Source: Rhodobacterales bacterium LSUCC0031 | GTDB lineage: Bacteria > Pseudomonadota > Alphaproteobacteria > Rhodobacterales > Rhodobacteraceae | Direction of reading: 5' to 3' | DNA length: 64,000 nt | NCBI GenBank assembly: GCA_015689735.1 | Contig: WVSP01000001.1 | Location: 236,001 to 300,000 of the forward strand | Shown here: in pieces, positions 42,136-51,474 of the stretch | Layout: every line of letters starts with the position of its first letter | Numbering within the stretch: position 1 is the stretch's first letter | The notes under the pieces: model-generated | What the model saw: the letters and a program-made list of their open reading frames with translations, nothing else | What the model was told of the DNA's origin: nothing | Databases searched by the model: none | Program-made: the position numbers and the translations under genes

Positions 42136-42287
42136 CGTCGCATCCAAAACACTTACCACAGCACGCATAGGCGAGCGGGATTAACACCGCGTTGCCGACC
42201 ATGACCGCCTTTGATCGTATTGTCGGTTTCATCTTGCGTTAACGCGCGTCGGTGCAGGTAAAGCATCCACGAGCGAAACCTGCTGGC

Positions 42288-43562
42288 ATGACCCATCATT
42301 CAAAACGCCTCAGCTGGCCCTTGGCGGGCCAACCACCCGCGCCGTATAAGGTGCTGGTGCTTGACGATAGCCGCGCGCAGCGAATGCTCTTGGTCGCTCA
42401 TCTGCGACGCTGGGGCCATGAGGTGGTGGAATGTGCCACCGCTGACGCCGCGCTTGCCGCAATGGCCGATCCCAGTATCGGCCTTGTGATCAGCGACTGG
42501 GTTATGCCGGGGCTGACCGGGCCGGAATTCTGTCGCCGCCTGCGCCAGCTGAAGCGAGACGGCTATGTTTACGTCATCTTGCTGACCTCGCGCAGCGAGG
42601 ATGGCGCGCTGGCCGAGGGGTTGTCGGCAGGGGCCGATGATTTCCTGACCAAGCCCGTCCGCCCGCCCGAGTTGCGCGCCCGCCTGAATGCCGGGGGCCG
42701 CATCGTGGCCATGCAGCACGATCTTTTGCAGAAAAACCAGCTCTTGTCGGGGGCATTGGATGAATTGCGCACGCTCTATAGCGCGCTCGACCATGATTTG
42801 GATGAGGCGCGGCGGCTGCAAAGTGCGCAGATGCAAGACCGCTTCCGGCGCTTTGGCGCGGTTGATGTGTCGCTTTGGCTCAAGGCGTCGGGGCATATCG
42901 GCGGCGATATGGTGGGGTGTTTCCCGGTCGATGAGCGCACGGTCGGGGTCTTTGGCCTTGATGTGTCGGGCCATGGGGTGGCCGCGGCGATGATCGCGAC
43001 ACGGGTGGCCGGTATCTTGAGTGCGGCGACCCCTGACCAGAACATCGCCTTGACCCGGCGTGGCGATGGGAAGCTTTGCGCGCTGGCACCACATCTGGCC
43101 GCCGCTCGTTTGAACGACATGATCCTCAATGAAATCCGCTCCGAGCGATATTTCACGCTTGCCTTGGGGTTTCTGGACCTCGTGACCGGCCAGTTTCAAT
43201 TAGTGCAGGCAGGGCATCCCCATCCCCTCATTCTGCGGGCCGATGGACATGTGGCCTTGGTCGGCGAGGGTGGCTTGCCCATTGGCTTGATCGATGGTGC
43301 CAGCTACCACAGCATCGGGCTGACACTTGCGCCGGGGGATCGGATGCTGATCTGCTCGGATGGTTTGCTGGAATGCCCCGATCCCCAAGGGCGCCTGTTG
43401 GATGAGGGTGGGCTGATCGCGCTGGTCAAGCAAGCGGCCCATTTGCGCGGGCCGCGCTTTCTCGCCGCGATTGCCGCAGGACTGGGGGCGCATGCGGGAT
43501 CTGAAGTATTTCCCGATGATGCCTCGGCCCTTTTGGTTGAGTTTCATGAAGGCGGTTCTTAG
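42288..43562 (+). CDS. Response regulator with PP2C-type (SpoIIE/RsbU) serine phosphatase output
   Basis: A 424-aa protein. The receiver domain (~20-140) has the acidic pair Asp26/Asp27, phospho-acceptor Asp70 in VISDWVMPG, Thr100 and Lys122 in FLTKPVRPPE. After a helical linker, a PP2C/SpoIIE phosphatase domain (~190-420) has metal-binding motifs GGDMVG and GLDVSGHG, with MLICSDGLLECPD near the end. Such proteins dephosphorylate anti-anti-sigma factors in partner-switching stress control. RbaY, which affects gene-transfer-agent production in Rhodobacter capsulatus, is of this kind. No anti-sigma or anti-anti-sigma gene is nearby, so orthology to RbaY is only a possibility. Confidence 0.93.
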   Translation: MTHHSKRLSWPLAGQPPAPYKVLVLDDSRAQRMLLVAHLRRWGHEVVECATADAALAAMADPSIGLVISDWVMPGLTGPEFCRRLRQLKRDGYVYVILLTSRSEDGALAEGLSAGADDFLTKPVRPPELRARLNAGGRIVAMQHDLLQKNQLLSGALDELRTLYSALDHDLDEARRLQSAQMQDRFRRFGAVDVSLWLKASGHIGGDMVGCFPVDERTVGVFGLDVSGHGVAAAMIATRVAGILSAATPDQNIALTRRGDGKLCALAPHLAAARLNDMILNEIRSERYFTLALGFLDLVTGQFQLVQAGHPHPLILRADGHVALVGEGGLPIGLIDGASYHSIGLTLAPGDRMLICSDGLLECPDPQGRLLDEGGLIALVKQAAHLRGPRFLAAIAAGLGAHAGSEVFPDDASALLVEFHEGGS

Positions 43563-44008
43563 CGCCCGCGCATGGCCCAGACCTGACGCAGAAAATGCCG
43601 ATCCCCCGATACGGCCAACCGTTCGGCGGCCACATCCCACGGCAAGAACACCGCGCTATGGCCTGCCTCGGTTGGATCGCCGCGGCGCGGCCCCAGCCGG
43701 GCATAATAGATATGGCACAGCTTTTGGGCATGCATGTCGTATTCGGGCATATAGACGTAACGGTGGAACATCCCCAAGCGCCGCGCCGCATGAATGCGAT
43801 AGCCGGTTTCCTCCATGACTTCGCGGTAGAGTGCGCGCAGGGGCGGCTCGCCTGCGTCGATGCCGCCACCGGGCAGCTGCAACTCGGGGCGCGGGTGATC
43901 CTGAAAGGTGGCAAGGATGCCGTCGCCTGCATCGATCACGGCATAGACGCCGGGGCGGGGTGTGTAGCCGCGGCCCGGCTCAGGCCACTGGCCGAAACGT
44001 CTGTTCAT
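43559..44008 (-). CDS. NUDIX hydrolase
   Basis: A 149-aa NUDIX protein with a complete box (GGGIDAGEPPLRALYREV followed by MEETGY). The C-terminal part (MFHRYVYMPEYDMHAQKLCHIYYARLG) resembles small NUDIX hydrolases active on nucleotide sugars or oxidised nucleotides, but the substrate is unknown. The start is ATG 44008 (MNRRFGQWPEPGRG). Its 3' end overlaps the convergent response regulator gene by 4 bases. It is divergent from kdsD (97-base gap). Confidence 0.87.
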   Translation of the reverse strand: MNRRFGQWPEPGRGYTPRPGVYAVIDAGDGILATFQDHPRPELQLPGGGIDAGEPPLRALYREVMEETGYRIHAARRLGMFHRYVYMPEYDMHAQKLCHIYYARLGPRRGDPTEAGHSAVFLPWDVAAERLAVSGDRHFLRQVWAMRGR

Positions 44009-44105
44009 CTTGCGCTCCAATTTCTTGCGTCCCTTCTGCCAGAGCCGGGCCGGGCGCGAAATCCCCCCTCTCGCCAAAAGCGGGGGCTTGGTCTAAGGAA
44101 ATGCC

Positions 44106-45071
44106 ATGACCGATGATCAGAAAATCGCCATCCGCGAAACCGCCGCCCGCGTCCTCAAGACCGAAGGATCGGCGGTGACTGCCATGGCCGATGCGCTTCC
44201 TGCGGATTTTGCGGATGCGGTCAGCGCGATCTTGGCGACCCATGGCCGCGTAATTTTGTGCGGAATCGGCAAATCGGGCCATATCGCGCGCAAGATCAGC
44301 TCGACCTTCGCCTCGACCGGGACACCGTCGGCCTTTGTGCATCCGGCCGAGGCAAGTCATGGCGATCTCGGCATGGTGATGCCGGGCGATCTGACCATCC
44401 TGATCTCGAATTCGGGCGAAACCGCCGAGTTGCGCGATATGGTCGCTCATGTCGCCCGCTTTTCAATTCCCATGATCGCGATTTCCGGCAATCCCGACAG
44501 CACCTTGATGCGCGCGGCCGATTACCGGCTCTTATTGCCCCCCGCGCCCGAGGCTTGCGTGATCGGCATGGCGCCTACCACCTCGACCACGCTGACGCTG
44601 GCCTTGGGCGACGCGCTGGCCGTCGCCGTGATGGAACAGCGCGGCTTTCTCCCTGAGAATTTCCGCACCTTCCACCCCGGCGGCAAGCTGGGCGCGCAGC
44701 TGTCCAAGGTGGCGCAGCTGATGCATGTGGGCGCGGCGCTGCCGCTTGTCGCCGCCGACCGCCCGATGCCCGAGACCCTGATCGTGATGAGCGAGAAAAG
44801 CTTCGGCATCGCCGGTGTCGTCGAGAACGGGCGCCTGGTCGGGGTGATTTCCGACGGCGATCTGCGGCGCAACATCGACCATCTGATGAGCCGCAGCGCG
44901 GGCCAAGTCGCCACCCGCAGCCCCCGCGTGATCGGCGCCGATGATCTGGCCGCCGAGGCGATGGCGATCATGTCGCAAAACCGCATCACCGCCCTGTTCG
45001 TGGTTGATCAGGCGGGCGCCCCCGTGGGGTTGTTGCACCTGCATGATTGCCTGAGGGCGGGGTTGGCCTAA
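44106..45071 (+). CDS. kdsD: Arabinose-5-phosphate isomerase KdsD/KpsF
   Basis: A 321-aa enzyme interconverting ribulose-5-phosphate and arabinose-5-phosphate, the first committed step toward Kdo. The SIS domain (~40-175) has CGIGKSGHIARK and SNSGETAELRD, followed by TTSTTLTLALGDALA. Two CBS domains follow (~205-320). Capsule loci often carry a paralogue (KpsF), and this gene lies within 6 kb of other polysaccharide genes, so either role fits. Start is ATG 44106 with AAGGAA just upstream. It is convergent with the epimerase gene. Confidence 0.95.
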   Translation: MTDDQKIAIRETAARVLKTEGSAVTAMADALPADFADAVSAILATHGRVILCGIGKSGHIARKISSTFASTGTPSAFVHPAEASHGDLGMVMPGDLTILISNSGETAELRDMVAHVARFSIPMIAISGNPDSTLMRAADYRLLLPPAPEACVIGMAPTTSTTLTLALGDALAVAVMEQRGFLPENFRTFHPGGKLGAQLSKVAQLMHVGAALPLVAADRPMPETLIVMSEKSFGIAGVVENGRLVGVISDGDLRRNIDHLMSRSAGQVATRSPRVIGADDLAAEAMAIMSQNRITALFVVDQAGAPVGLLHLHDCLRAGLA

Positions 45072-45077
45072 GGCCCG

Positions 45078-46094
45078 TCAGACCCGGAAATAGTCGCGAT
45101 ACCAAGCCACGAATTGCGCCACCCCCTCGGTCACCGGGGTTTTGGGGCGGTGGCCGGTCAAGTGCTGCAACAGCGTCGCATCGGCCCATGTGGCTGGCAC
45201 GTCGCCCGGTTGCATCGGCATCAGGTTGCGGATCGCGGTCTTGCCTGTCGCGGCCTCGATCGCGGCGATGAAATCGGTCAGCGCCACACTTTCGGAATTG
45301 CCGATATTGACGAGACGATAGGGCGCCACCGGGCTGAGGCTGTCGCCCGCCGCGATGTCGGCTGTATTGGTGGGGCGCGCGGGCACTGCATCGATCAGGC
45401 CGATGATCCCGGCGACCAGATCGTCGATATAGGTGAAATCACGGCGCATATCGCCATGGTTATACACGTCGATGGGATCACCGTTCAAAATCGCCTTGGT
45501 GAATTTAATCGGCGCCATGTCGGGCCGCCCCCATGGCCCGTAGACGGTAAAGAAACGGAACATGGTGATTGGCAGGTCGTAGAGATGGGCATAGCTGTGC
45601 GCCATCGCCTCGTTCGCCTTTTTCGTGGCGGCGTAGAAGGACATTTGGGTATCGGCCTTCTGCGTCTCGGCATAGGGCATGTCGGTATTGGCGCCATAGA
45701 CCGACGACGTCGAGGCCAGAAGGCTGTGCTTGGGCGGCACGGCACGGATCGCCTCGAGCAGGCGGAAGGTGCCGATGAGATTGGCCTCGACATAGCTTTC
45801 GGGGTTGTCGATCGAATGACGTACGCCCGCTTGGGCGGCTAGATGGATCACCGCATCGGGGCGGAATTCAGCCATCAGATCATGTAGCAGGCCGGGCAAC
45901 TCGATCCGGTCATTGATGACGCGGAATTGTCCACTTTGCGACAAGATCGCCTGACGCCGCTCTTTCAGCGCGACATCGTAGTAGTCCGTCATCGCGTCGA
46001 TGCCCATGACATCCCAGCCTTCGGCCAACAACTGGCGGCAGAGGTGAAAGCCAATAAAGCCGGATGATCCCGTGACAAATGCCTTGCGCATCAT
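45078..46094 (-). CDS. NAD-dependent sugar epimerase, UDP-glucuronate 4-epimerase type
   Basis: A 338-aa extended short-chain dehydrogenase. The Rossmann motif is TGSSGFIGFHL, the catalytic set is STSSVYG and YAATKKANE (YxxxK), and RFFTVYGPWGRPDMAPIKFTKAI is typical of UDP-glucuronate epimerases ('capsular polysaccharide biosynthesis protein I'). It would supply UDP-galacturonate for surface glycan. The start ATG 46094 overlaps the galE stop (ATGA), with GGGGAAAG ahead, so it is translated with galE. Substrate is inferred from family resemblance. Confidence 0.9.
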   Translation of the reverse strand: MMRKAFVTGSSGFIGFHLCRQLLAEGWDVMGIDAMTDYYDVALKERRQAILSQSGQFRVINDRIELPGLLHDLMAEFRPDAVIHLAAQAGVRHSIDNPESYVEANLIGTFRLLEAIRAVPPKHSLLASTSSVYGANTDMPYAETQKADTQMSFYAATKKANEAMAHSYAHLYDLPITMFRFFTVYGPWGRPDMAPIKFTKAILNGDPIDVYNHGDMRRDFTYIDDLVAGIIGLIDAVPARPTNTADIAAGDSLSPVAPYRLVNIGNSESVALTDFIAAIEAATGKTAIRNLMPMQPGDVPATWADATLLQHLTGHRPKTPVTEGVAQFVAWYRDYFRV

Positions 46095-47104
46095 GCTTTC
46101 CCCGCCAAGCCCGAGACCCATTTCCACGAGCTTGCGCACATCTCATCCAGCCCTTTTTCTGTCCGAAATCCAAGAACCTCGACCGCGCGGTCGGCGCGTG
46201 CCACGTAGATCGGCACATCTCCCGGGCGGCGATCGGTGATCTGGTAGGGGATATCGCGATTGGTGGCACGCTGATAAGCGGCGATAACCTCGAGCACCGA
46301 ATAGCCCCGCCCAGTGCCTAGGTTCACGATATGCCCTTGCCTCGTGGACAAGAGCTTTTCCAGCGACAAGACATGGCCGCGGGCCAAATCCTCGACATGG
46401 ATATAGTCGCGCACGCCGGTGCCGTCGGCCGTGTCGTAATCGTTGCCAAAGACGCTGACACGCGGCAACTCCCCCAGGGCGACCTTGGCCACGAAAGGCA
46501 TCAGGTTGTTGGGAATATCGCGCGGGTCTTCGCCAATCAGGGCCGATCCATGCGCACCGGCTGGGTTGAAATAGCGCAAGATCCCGACCGCCCATTCGGG
46601 GTTGGCTGCCTGTAGCCAGCCAAGCATCTGTTCGCCGGTGATCTTGGTCTGGCCATAGGGGTTCATGGCGCGAAACGGGGCTGTCTCGGGCGTTGGCGCC
46701 TCATCGGGGATCCCATAAACCGTCGCCGATGACGAAAACACCAAGCGGCGGCATCCGGCATTGTCCATCGCGCGCAAAAGCGTCGAAAGACCCCCGATAT
46801 TGACGTCGAAATACGCAAGCGGGCGGGCCATGCTTTCGCCCACTGCCTTGAGCGCTGCGAAATGGACGACTGCGTCAATCTCATGTCTGGCAAAGAGTTT
46901 GGCCAGCGTATCGGCATCGCGGACATCACCCTCGACCAAGGTGACACGCTTGCCGGTGATCTGTTCCAACCGCTCGGGCACCGTGCGCTGCGCATTCGCG
47001 AAATTGTCCAAGATCACGACATCATGCCCGGCCGCAACCAGCGCGACATGGGTATGTGACCCGATATAGCCGGCGCCGCCGGTCAAGAGGATGCGCGATG
47101 TCAT
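46091..47104 (-). CDS. galE: UDP-glucose 4-epimerase
   Basis: A 337-aa epimerase interconverting UDP-glucose and UDP-galactose. The NAD motif is LTGGAGYIGSH, the catalytic set is SSSATVYG and NPYGQTKITGE (YxxxK), and GILRYFNPAGAH and VRDYIHVEDLARGH are GalE landmarks. It is the first gene of a two-gene unit with the UDP-glucuronate epimerase (4-base overlap). It is divergent from the export lipoprotein gene across about 216 bases. Confidence 0.96.
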   Translation of the reverse strand: MTSRILLTGGAGYIGSHTHVALVAAGHDVVILDNFANAQRTVPERLEQITGKRVTLVEGDVRDADTLAKLFARHEIDAVVHFAALKAVGESMARPLAYFDVNIGGLSTLLRAMDNAGCRRLVFSSSATVYGIPDEAPTPETAPFRAMNPYGQTKITGEQMLGWLQAANPEWAVGILRYFNPAGAHGSALIGEDPRDIPNNLMPFVAKVALGELPRVSVFGNDYDTADGTGVRDYIHVEDLARGHVLSLEKLLSTRQGHIVNLGTGRGYSVLEVIAAYQRATNRDIPYQITDRRPGDVPIYVARADRAVEVLGFRTEKGLDEMCASSWKWVSGLAGKA

Positions 47105-47320
47105 GCTGCCAAATGCTCGTTGGTTGTGCGGGACGCAAACATGCTTTGGCGCCAGGTTTCAAGACATAGATGCGCATCTTTTCGGTGGTGCGCCGCTTTT
47201 GACCATGGGGGGCAAGACGGGCCAAGGGGCATTTCTGCATCTACTTTCGATTAATTTGTCATCTAAAGTTGATCTTTTCGAGCTGCTGCTTAAAGAAAAG
47301 TGCAGGGTGGGCAAGGCAGG

Positions 47321-48451
47321 ATGCAGATGACATATTCTCGGATGCGCGGCGCGGTGGTCTTGACCATGGCAATCATGACCCTCGCAGGTTGCGAGGTGCT
47401 GCCACGAGGGGCCGCCGTCCAGCGCGAGATCGTGCAAGCTGCCGAGGGCGAAGCGACGGATCTCGTCGTGCATGCGGTGACACGCGACTTTCTTGGCGTT
47501 TTGGCGGATTGGCCAGCGGCACAGCCCAATAAGCTGGGTTGGATACCGGCAAGCGGTGGTGCGCGGACACAGGTCATCGCCCCCGGCGATACGCTTGAGC
47601 TGACGATTTGGGACAGCAGCGATAGTTCGCTTTTATCGACGCCGGGGCAGCGCTCGGTTCCGATCCGCGCGCTTGAGGTCGCACCCGATGGCACGATCTT
47701 TTTGCCTTATGTCGGTGACACGGCGGTCGCGGGCATGACGCTTCAGGTCGCGCGCCAATCCTTGCAAGAGGCGATCAATCCTATCGTGCCATCCTCGCAG
47801 GTGCAGCTTGGCATTGTTGCGGGGCGGACGAATTCTGTTGATCTGATCGGCGGTGTTGCAACACCGGGATCTTACCCGATGCCTGACCGCAATTTCACGC
47901 TGTTGAACCTGTTGGCATTGGGCGGTGGTGTGCAATCATCGCTGAACAATCCACAGGTCCGCTTGATCCGCGCGGGCGAGATTTATGGCATATCGGTCGC
48001 AAGGCTGTTTGCCAATCCACGCCTTGATACGCTGCTGCGTGGCGGTGATCGCATCATCGTCGAGGCGGACCGCCGCTATTTCCTGTCGCTTGGCGCGGCA
48101 GGCCAGCAAAGCCAGCATCCCTTTGCCCAAGACGAGGTCAGCGCGCTTGATGCGATCTCGGTTATCGGTGGGGTGCAAAGCGGGCGCGGCAATCCCGGCG
48201 GCGTTCTGATCTTGCGTGAATATCCGCAAAGCGCGCTGCGCCAAGATGCGACGGGACCACAGCAATCGCGGGTGGTCTTTACGCTTGATCTGACATCGGC
48301 CGATGGCTTGTTCAGCGCTCGCAACTTTCATCTGGCCCAAGGCGATCTTGTGCTTGTCACCGAAAGCCCGATCACATCGGTGCAGACCATCTTTGGCCTT
48401 GTCGGCGCGGTTTTCGGGTTGGCGAACCAGTCAAGCAACCTGACTGATTAA
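47321..48451 (+). CDS. Polysaccharide export outer-membrane lipoprotein (Wza/KpsD-like)
   Basis: A protein of about 376 aa with a lipoprotein signal (AIMTLAGC-EVL, Cys24 as lipidated residue). The Poly_export domain (~80-165) contains IAPGDTLELTIWDSSD and APDGTIFLPYVGDTAVAGMT. SLBB-type repeats follow (VDLIGGVATPGSYP, then LNLLALGGGVQ, and a second set later). It would form the outer-membrane channel for capsule, working with KpsE and KpsMT encoded at 9.7-12.5 kb. The start is ATG 47321 or 47327. The 216-base upstream gap shared with galE is AT-rich near 47250-47300, but I see no clear promoter. Confidence 0.92.
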   Translation: MQMTYSRMRGAVVLTMAIMTLAGCEVLPRGAAVQREIVQAAEGEATDLVVHAVTRDFLGVLADWPAAQPNKLGWIPASGGARTQVIAPGDTLELTIWDSSDSSLLSTPGQRSVPIRALEVAPDGTIFLPYVGDTAVAGMTLQVARQSLQEAINPIVPSSQVQLGIVAGRTNSVDLIGGVATPGSYPMPDRNFTLLNLLALGGGVQSSLNNPQVRLIRAGEIYGISVARLFANPRLDTLLRGGDRIIVEADRRYFLSLGAAGQQSQHPFAQDEVSALDAISVIGGVQSGRGNPGGVLILREYPQSALRQDATGPQQSRVVFTLDLTSADGLFSARNFHLAQGDLVLVTESPITSVQTIFGLVGAVFGLANQSSNLTD

Positions 48452-48457
48452 GCCGAT

Positions 48458-49705
48458 CTAGGGAAACGGGATCGCGCGTGCCGTAGGCACAAGGCTGTTG
48501 ATGCGCGCAATATGCGTCGGAAGGCACTGGGTCCTGAAATCATATGTGGCAACCATATGCGCCCGTGCCGCCGGCCCGAGATGGGCAAAGTCATCGGGGC
48601 GCGCCAAGACCTCGATCACTTGCGCGGCGAGGGCATCGTGATCGTGGAAATCGACCAGAAGCGCGTTTTTTCCGTGGGTCATCACTTCGCGCACGGGGGG
48701 CGTGTCCGAGGCGATGATAGTGGCACCCATCGACATGGCCTCCATGCTGGACCATGATAACACGAACGGCACAGTCAGGTAGATATGCGCGCGGCTGACC
48801 TGAATGATTTCTTGATAGGCCTGATAAGGCACCTTGCCCAGAAAATGGACACGGTCCCAATCGACCCGGTCGCCGATTTCGCGCTCCATCTCGGCGCGGT
48901 AGCCGCCCATGGCGCTGCTGGCTTTGCCATATGACACCTCGTTGCCACCGATGATGAGCGCGCGCGCCTTGGGCCGTTCGGCCAAGATGCGGGGCAGGGC
49001 GCGCATGAATTTATGAAAGCCGCGCACAGGTTCCATGTTGCGCGCCATATAGGTGAAAATCTCATCCTTGCGGCTAACCGCGCGCCCCAAGCGCGACAGC
49101 GATACCTGAGCCTTGGGGTTGGGTAGCAATTGATCGGTGCGGATACCGTCATGACAGACATAGAACTTGTCGTGGAAATTGACTGGATAGGTGTCGCGTT
49201 GGAAAAAGGTCGGCGTCTGGCCCAGATCGACGGTTTGGATATTGGAGAAATTCACCACGTTGCGGGCGTGCATCATGAAGGCTGCGTGATCCGAGGCGGG
49301 AAATTCCGGGTCGAAACCCACGGACCCTCCTTGGGAAAGGAAGTTGTACTCGAAAAAGCCGATGATCGGCACATCGGCCCAGACCTGCTTAAGAAATGTC
49401 AATTCGCCCCAGCCGACATGACCAAGGATGATGTCAGGGCGAAACCCGGCAGCTGCAAGCTTTTGCGCAGCAAAAGCCGCACCCAGACCGTTTCCCACAC
49501 ATTCTTCCCAATATTTGGTGGGGGCATAGGCATCGTCGGCGGGTTTGTGATGAGGCGCATAGCTGATGATCTGCGCGCCATTGACGGCTGCCACATCCTT
49601 GCGTTGCGTCAAGAACACGATGTTATGCCCGCCTTGTGCCACGAGCCAACGAAATATCTCGCGGTACTGAGCCGGGAAGTTCTGATGCACGAAAAGGATG
49701 TTCAT
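48458..49705 (-). CDS. Glycosyltransferase family 4 protein
   Basis: A 415-aa GT-B glycosyltransferase. The N-terminus MNILFVHQNFPAQYREI is typical of a subgroup found in capsule loci. The C-terminal donor-binding half has ALIIGGNEVSYGK, VHFLGKVPYQAYQEIIQVS and PFVLSWSSMEAMSMGATIIASDTPPVREV, the last resembling the conserved EX7E region (E-AMSMG...E). Donor and acceptor are unknown. It is convergent with the export lipoprotein gene (6-base gap), which places it in the same polysaccharide block. Confidence 0.92.
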   Translation of the reverse strand: MNILFVHQNFPAQYREIFRWLVAQGGHNIVFLTQRKDVAAVNGAQIISYAPHHKPADDAYAPTKYWEECVGNGLGAAFAAQKLAAAGFRPDIILGHVGWGELTFLKQVWADVPIIGFFEYNFLSQGGSVGFDPEFPASDHAAFMMHARNVVNFSNIQTVDLGQTPTFFQRDTYPVNFHDKFYVCHDGIRTDQLLPNPKAQVSLSRLGRAVSRKDEIFTYMARNMEPVRGFHKFMRALPRILAERPKARALIIGGNEVSYGKASSAMGGYRAEMEREIGDRVDWDRVHFLGKVPYQAYQEIIQVSRAHIYLTVPFVLSWSSMEAMSMGATIIASDTPPVREVMTHGKNALLVDFHDHDALAAQVIEVLARPDDFAHLGPAARAHMVATYDFRTQCLPTHIARINSLVPTARAIPFP

Positions 49706-49886
49706 ATCGAAATATCACGCCAATGCACTTTGGTGACATACACCCGAAATCCTTGCCCGCGGCAAGGCGTTGTGGATGTGTCCATCGCGGCATGAGGGCC
49801 GAAAGGGAATTGGGCCAAAACGGATTTGGGATTGCGGCGCAACCCTCTATATGGAACGCACGGCCCGCAGATCAGGACAGCCAAAC

Positions 49887-50897
49887 ATGACATTGACGAC
49901 AAAGATCGCGTGGGACGACACCGTCTTGCCCTTCCAGCTCGACCGTTCCGACATTCGGGGCCGTGTCGCGCGCCTTGACCAAACGCTCGAGCGGGTCCTG
50001 GCGCAGCATGACTACCCACCCGAGGTCGAGGCGATGGTGGCCGAGGCCGTGCTTTTGACCGCGATGATCGGCCAAACGATCAAGCTGCGCTGGAAGCTGT
50101 CGTTGCAGGTGCGCGGCGATGGACCAATCCGCCTGATCGCCACGGATTTTTACGCACCCGCCGAGGAGGGTGCGCCGGGCCGCATCCGGGCTTATGCTGG
50201 CTTTGACGCAGGCAGGCTAGTAGCAGGGCAAGACCCGTTTGGTCAGATCGGTCAGGGCTTCTTCGCCATTTTGCTCGACCAAGGGCGTGATACGACCCCC
50301 TATCAGGGGATCACACCTTTGGCGGGTGGATCGCTTGCCGCCTGTGCCGAGGCCTACTTCGCCCAATCGGAACAATTGCCCACGCGCTTTGCCGTTAGCT
50401 ATGGTCAAAGCAGCGCTCCGGGCGAGGTTGCGCTGTGGCGTGGCGGCGGTGTGATGTTGCAGCATATGCCCAAGGCCTCGCCTTTGCTGGCCGATGGCGG
50501 CTCGGGCGAGGACGGGTTGCTTGCCGCGGCCGATCTGCTTGACGATGACGCCGCCGAGAATTGGAACCGCGCCAATATTTTGCTCGATACGGTCGAGCCG
50601 TTGGAGCTGGTCGGGCCGCGCGTGGCACCGACCGATCTGCTCTTGCGCCTGTTCCACGAAGAGGGGCCGCGCGTCTATGATGCGCTTCCCGTCGCATTCG
50701 GCTGCACCTGTTCGGCCGAGCGTGTGCGCAATAGTCTGTCGATCTATTCGGCGCGCGATATCGGCCACATGACGACCGAGGACGGTCGCGTTACCGCTGA
50801 TTGCCAGTTCTGCGGCGCGCATTACGAATTCGACCCCAGCACCTTGGGGTTCGAGGCAAGCGGCGTTTCAGGGCAGGACGATGAACCGAAAGATTGA
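49887..50897 (+). CDS. hslO: Redox-regulated chaperone Hsp33
   Basis: A 336-aa holdase activated by oxidative unfolding. The zinc-binding cysteines are present as CTC (Cys273, Cys275) and CQFC (Cys306, Cys309), the CxC-CxxC pattern of the family. N-terminal landmarks include EAVLLTAMIGQTIKLRWKLSLQ. The start is ATG 49887 with AGGA about 10 bases ahead. It overlaps the next NUDIX gene by 17 bases and heads a long plus-strand run of nine genes. Confidence 0.96.
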   Translation: MTLTTKIAWDDTVLPFQLDRSDIRGRVARLDQTLERVLAQHDYPPEVEAMVAEAVLLTAMIGQTIKLRWKLSLQVRGDGPIRLIATDFYAPAEEGAPGRIRAYAGFDAGRLVAGQDPFGQIGQGFFAILLDQGRDTTPYQGITPLAGGSLAACAEAYFAQSEQLPTRFAVSYGQSSAPGEVALWRGGGVMLQHMPKASPLLADGGSGEDGLLAAADLLDDDAAENWNRANILLDTVEPLELVGPRVAPTDLLLRLFHEEGPRVYDALPVAFGCTCSAERVRNSLSIYSARDIGHMTTEDGRVTADCQFCGAHYEFDPSTLGFEASGVSGQDDEPKD

Positions 50898-51474
50898 TCT
50901 GGCGACCCTTGTCACGGCCATGGCGGATTGCCCGCCGCGGCCCTCGTCGGATTACGAGTTGAACCCCGAGATCCTATTGCCCGAGGGGCGGGTGTTGAAA
51001 CCTGCCGCTGTGCTGATCGGGGTAGTCGGCGACGCGGTCGTGCTGACCAAGCGCGCCTCGCACCTCAAGCATCATCCTGGGCAAATCGCGCTGCCTGGCG
51101 GCAAGTTGGATGCCTCCGATGCCGATGCCGCCGCCGCTGCCCTGCGCGAGGCGCAAGAGGAAATCGGGCTTGTGCCAAGTGCGGTCAAGATCTTGGGAGC
51201 ATTGCCTGCGCATGAAACCGTGACGGGCTACAGCGTGTCGCCGATCCTTGCCCATATCACCCATGAGTTTCAGGCCATCCCCGAAGCGGGCGAGGTGGCC
51301 GAGGTGTTTCGCGTGCCGATGGCCCATCTCCTCGATCCTGCCAACTACCGGATCGAAGCCCGCCGCTGGCGCGGTGTTAGGCGGCGTTATTTCGTGGTGC
51401 CGTATGGTCCCTATTACATCTGGGGCGCGACTGCGCGGATCTTGAAATCCTTGGCGGATCGGGTGCCGCAATGA
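50881..51474 (+). CDS. CoA pyrophosphatase-type NUDIX hydrolase
   Basis: A 197-aa NUDIX protein with the CoA-pyrophosphatase (UPF0035) motif LTKRASHLKHHPGQIALPGGK and the box LREAQEEIGL. The family hydrolyses CoA and CoA esters to 4'-phosphopantetheine derivatives and adenosine 3',5'-bisphosphate. Its start lies 17 bases inside hslO and its stop overlaps the cca start (ATGA), so the three genes are tightly coupled. Substrate is inferred from the motif. Confidence 0.93.
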   Translation: MNRKIDLATLVTAMADCPPRPSSDYELNPEILLPEGRVLKPAAVLIGVVGDAVVLTKRASHLKHHPGQIALPGGKLDASDADAAAAALREAQEEIGLVPSAVKILGALPAHETVTGYSVSPILAHITHEFQAIPEAGEVAEVFRVPMAHLLDPANYRIEARRWRGVRRRYFVVPYGPYYIWGATARILKSLADRVPQ

